The notes below the pieces were generated by a model that saw only the letters and a program-made list of their open reading frames with translations, did no database searches and was not told the DNA's origin. This document shows positions 62,845 to 64,000 of a stretch of DNA of 64,000 bases, piece by piece. Every line of letters begins with the position of its first letter. Position 1 is the stretch's first letter. The position numbers and the translations under genes were made by a program. Source of the stretch: Streptantibioticus cattleyicolor NRRL 8057 = DSM 46488 (lineage in GTDB: Bacteria; Actinomycetota; Actinomycetes; Streptomycetales; Streptomycetaceae); assembly GCF_000240165.1 (NCBI RefSeq), contig NC_017586.1, positions 2,852,001-2,916,000 of the forward strand, read 5' to 3'.

Positions 62845-64000
62845 ACCCCCTGCTGGAGGCCGAGCAGGCGGTACTCGGCTCCGTCCTGCTCGACCCGGGA
62901 CAACTCCCGCACCTGGAGTGGCTCGCACCGGATCACTTCTACCGGCCGGTCCACCAAGCGCTGTTCGCCGCGCTGCGTAAGCTCCGAAACGATGGCCACC
63001 CCGCGCTGAACGAAAAGACCGTACCGCTGTCATGGGTGACCGATGCGGTCGACGAGGCCGGCCTCCACGTCCGTGGGCTGACCGCGGCGTACGCCCACAC
63101 CCTGATCCAGTCCTGCCCGCGTCCCGCGCATGCTCCCGTGTACGGCCGCATGGTGCTGGAGGGCGCGATCCATCGCAGCGTCACGGAACACGCGATCCGT
63201 CTTCACCAGGCGGCTCGCGCCGACGCCCTGCAGGGCGAAGTCGAGGGAGCCCTGCACTACGCGGACGTCCTCGCCGGGGTGCTCAGTGAGCTTGCGCATC
63301 GGTGGGGAACCGAACCGCGCCCGGTCGCGCCGGCCACTCCGCCGGCCAGCGCCCCCATCGCCCCGCCGCAAGCTCGGGCGGGGCGGACCGCGGAGGACGA
63401 GCGGTTCCTTCTTGCCGTCCTTGCCGAGCGGCCGAAGGCCATGGACGAGGTGGTGGGCTGGCTGCGGCCGGGCGACTTCGCCGACCCGGCCCACGGGCAG
63501 CTCTACCGCTGCCTCGGCGCGCTGCACCACCGAGGCGAGCCCATCGATTGGGTCACCCTGCTCTGGGAGGCCCAGCGGCGCGGCCTGCTGGCCGACGGCA
63601 CGGTGTCCAGCGACCAGCTCACCGCGATCTGCGACGGTGTGGGTCCTGGCAGCGCCGAGTGGCTCGGCGAGCTGGTGATGCGCTCCTCCGTCACCCGCAC
63701 AGCGGCAACCTCTGCGCGTGCCATCCGTGCCCTGGCGGAGAACGAGGCACTGGCCCCCGGGCAGCTCATCAATCACGCCCTGCACGCCCTCGGCCCACTC
63801 GACGAAGTGCGTACGCGCTGGCAGGCCGCGAACGGCCTCCCCACTTCAACGCCGACCGCTCCGGCTCCTTCGTCGAACGGGCCTCCGCCCGCGCGGGTGC
63901 ACGCTGCCCTCGCCCGCAGCGCGCCGCGGCCAGTCTCACCCCCCTCGGCCCGGCCCAGCTCTGCGCCCCATCCGGCCGTCGCGCGACCGCCTTCTCGCGG
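62841..64000 (+). CDS. Protein with two DnaB-N-like helicase-loader domains, cut by window edge
   Basis: ATG 62841 opens a frame to the window end (386 codons, no stop). Residues 3-50 ('LLEAEQAVLGSVLLDPGQLP', 'HFYRPVHQALFAALRKLRND') are a DnaB N-terminal domain. A second copy begins near residue 185 ('TAEDERFLLAVLAERPKAMD', 'DFADPAHGQLYRCLGALHHR'). A Pro-rich linker follows. In DnaB this domain contacts primase. Whether a helicase ATPase follows lies outside the window. It overlaps the previous gene by 4 nt. Confidence 0.8.
   Translation, partial: MNPLLEAEQAVLGSVLLDPGQLPHLEWLAPDHFYRPVHQALFAALRKLRNDGHPALNEKTVPLSWVTDAVDEAGLHVRGLTAAYAHTLIQSCPRPAHAPVYGRMVLEGAIHRSVTEHAIRLHQAARADALQGEVEGALHYADVLAGVLSELAHRWGTEPRPVAPATPPASAPIAPPQARAGRTAEDERFLLAVLAERPKAMDEVVGWLRPGDFADPAHGQLYRCLGALHHRGEPIDWVTLLWEAQRRGLLADGTVSSDQLTAICDGVGPGSAEWLGELVMRSSVTRTAATSARAIRALAENEALAPGQLINHALHALGPLDEVRTRWQAANGLPTSTPTAPAPSSNGPPPARVHAALARSAPRPVSPPSARPSSAPHPAVARPPSR

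Overview
The window is high-GC DNA with Streptomyces-type genes: a DUF5994 pair, an NB-ARC/TPR protein with the '[10 protein letters not shown]' N-terminus, an RsbU-like phosphatase, SseA with an SseC-like domain, and an SCO6880-family conjugation protein. I read it as a streptomycete chromosome (about 1-20.29 kb) joined to the left end of a large integrated element (about 20.3 kb to beyond 64 kb). The taxon is inferred from gene content only.

Chromosomal side (1-20.3 kb). An unidentified truncated gene meets an NB-ARC/TPR protein tail to tail. Next comes a deletion scar in which a tetR gene and a short-chain dehydrogenase gene have both lost their 5' ends. A vapBC toxin-antitoxin pair follows, then a complete four-gene Wadjet-type plasmid-defence operon (jetABCD, 5.05-13.2 kb) with ATGA overlaps. 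After it lie small streptomycete proteins, two DUF5994 genes, the RsbU-like phosphatase, a CorA-type transporter and a PRC-barrel protein. At 20.30-20.34 kb the minus strand carries the 3' half of a tRNA-Thr (CGT anticodon loop onward) followed by its terminator. Sequence diverges exactly at the anticodon loop, so this looks like an attachment site with the element lying to the right.

Cargo (20.4-45.5 kb). Genes for extracytoplasmic copper, thiol and sulfur handling dominate: CopC-CopD fusion plus TlpA; CcdA; a CmtR-like regulator with a CDF transporter; a frameshifted cupredoxin; SseA; an SseC-persulfide dioxygenase-rhodanese fusion; CopA-CopZ-CsoR; DUF3105, SHOCT and DUF2752 proteins; an L,D-transpeptidase; a ZIP transporter; a Cys-rich secreted protein; a BlaI/M56 regulator pair; and CcdA-peroxiredoxin-glutaredoxin with two small membrane proteins. 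Eight copies of a 15-bp operator, CCTAA-N5-TTAGG, precede these operons, including blaI itself. I found none outside 22.6-42.2 kb. I infer one BlaI/M56-controlled regulon, the most interesting signal in the window. Several fragments (MerR, histidine kinase, response regulator, CDF, serine recombinase) show the cargo was assembled by successive insertions. A 23-bp direct repeat with one mismatch (20456 and 45541) brackets the cargo.

Right part (45.5-64 kb). A DUF91/DUF5655 nuclease and a DPPY methyltransferase converge. A structured leader then precedes a long conjugation-like operon: NlpC/P60 hydrolase, VirB2-like, VirB8-like and VirB6-like membrane proteins, SCO6880 protein, VirB4-like ATPase, several unknown small proteins, a truncated relaxase domain, a VirD4-like coupling protein and a DnaB-N-domain protein cut by the window edge. 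This is a type IV-secretion-like layout rather than the single-protein TraB transfer usual in streptomycetes. No integrase was seen in the window.
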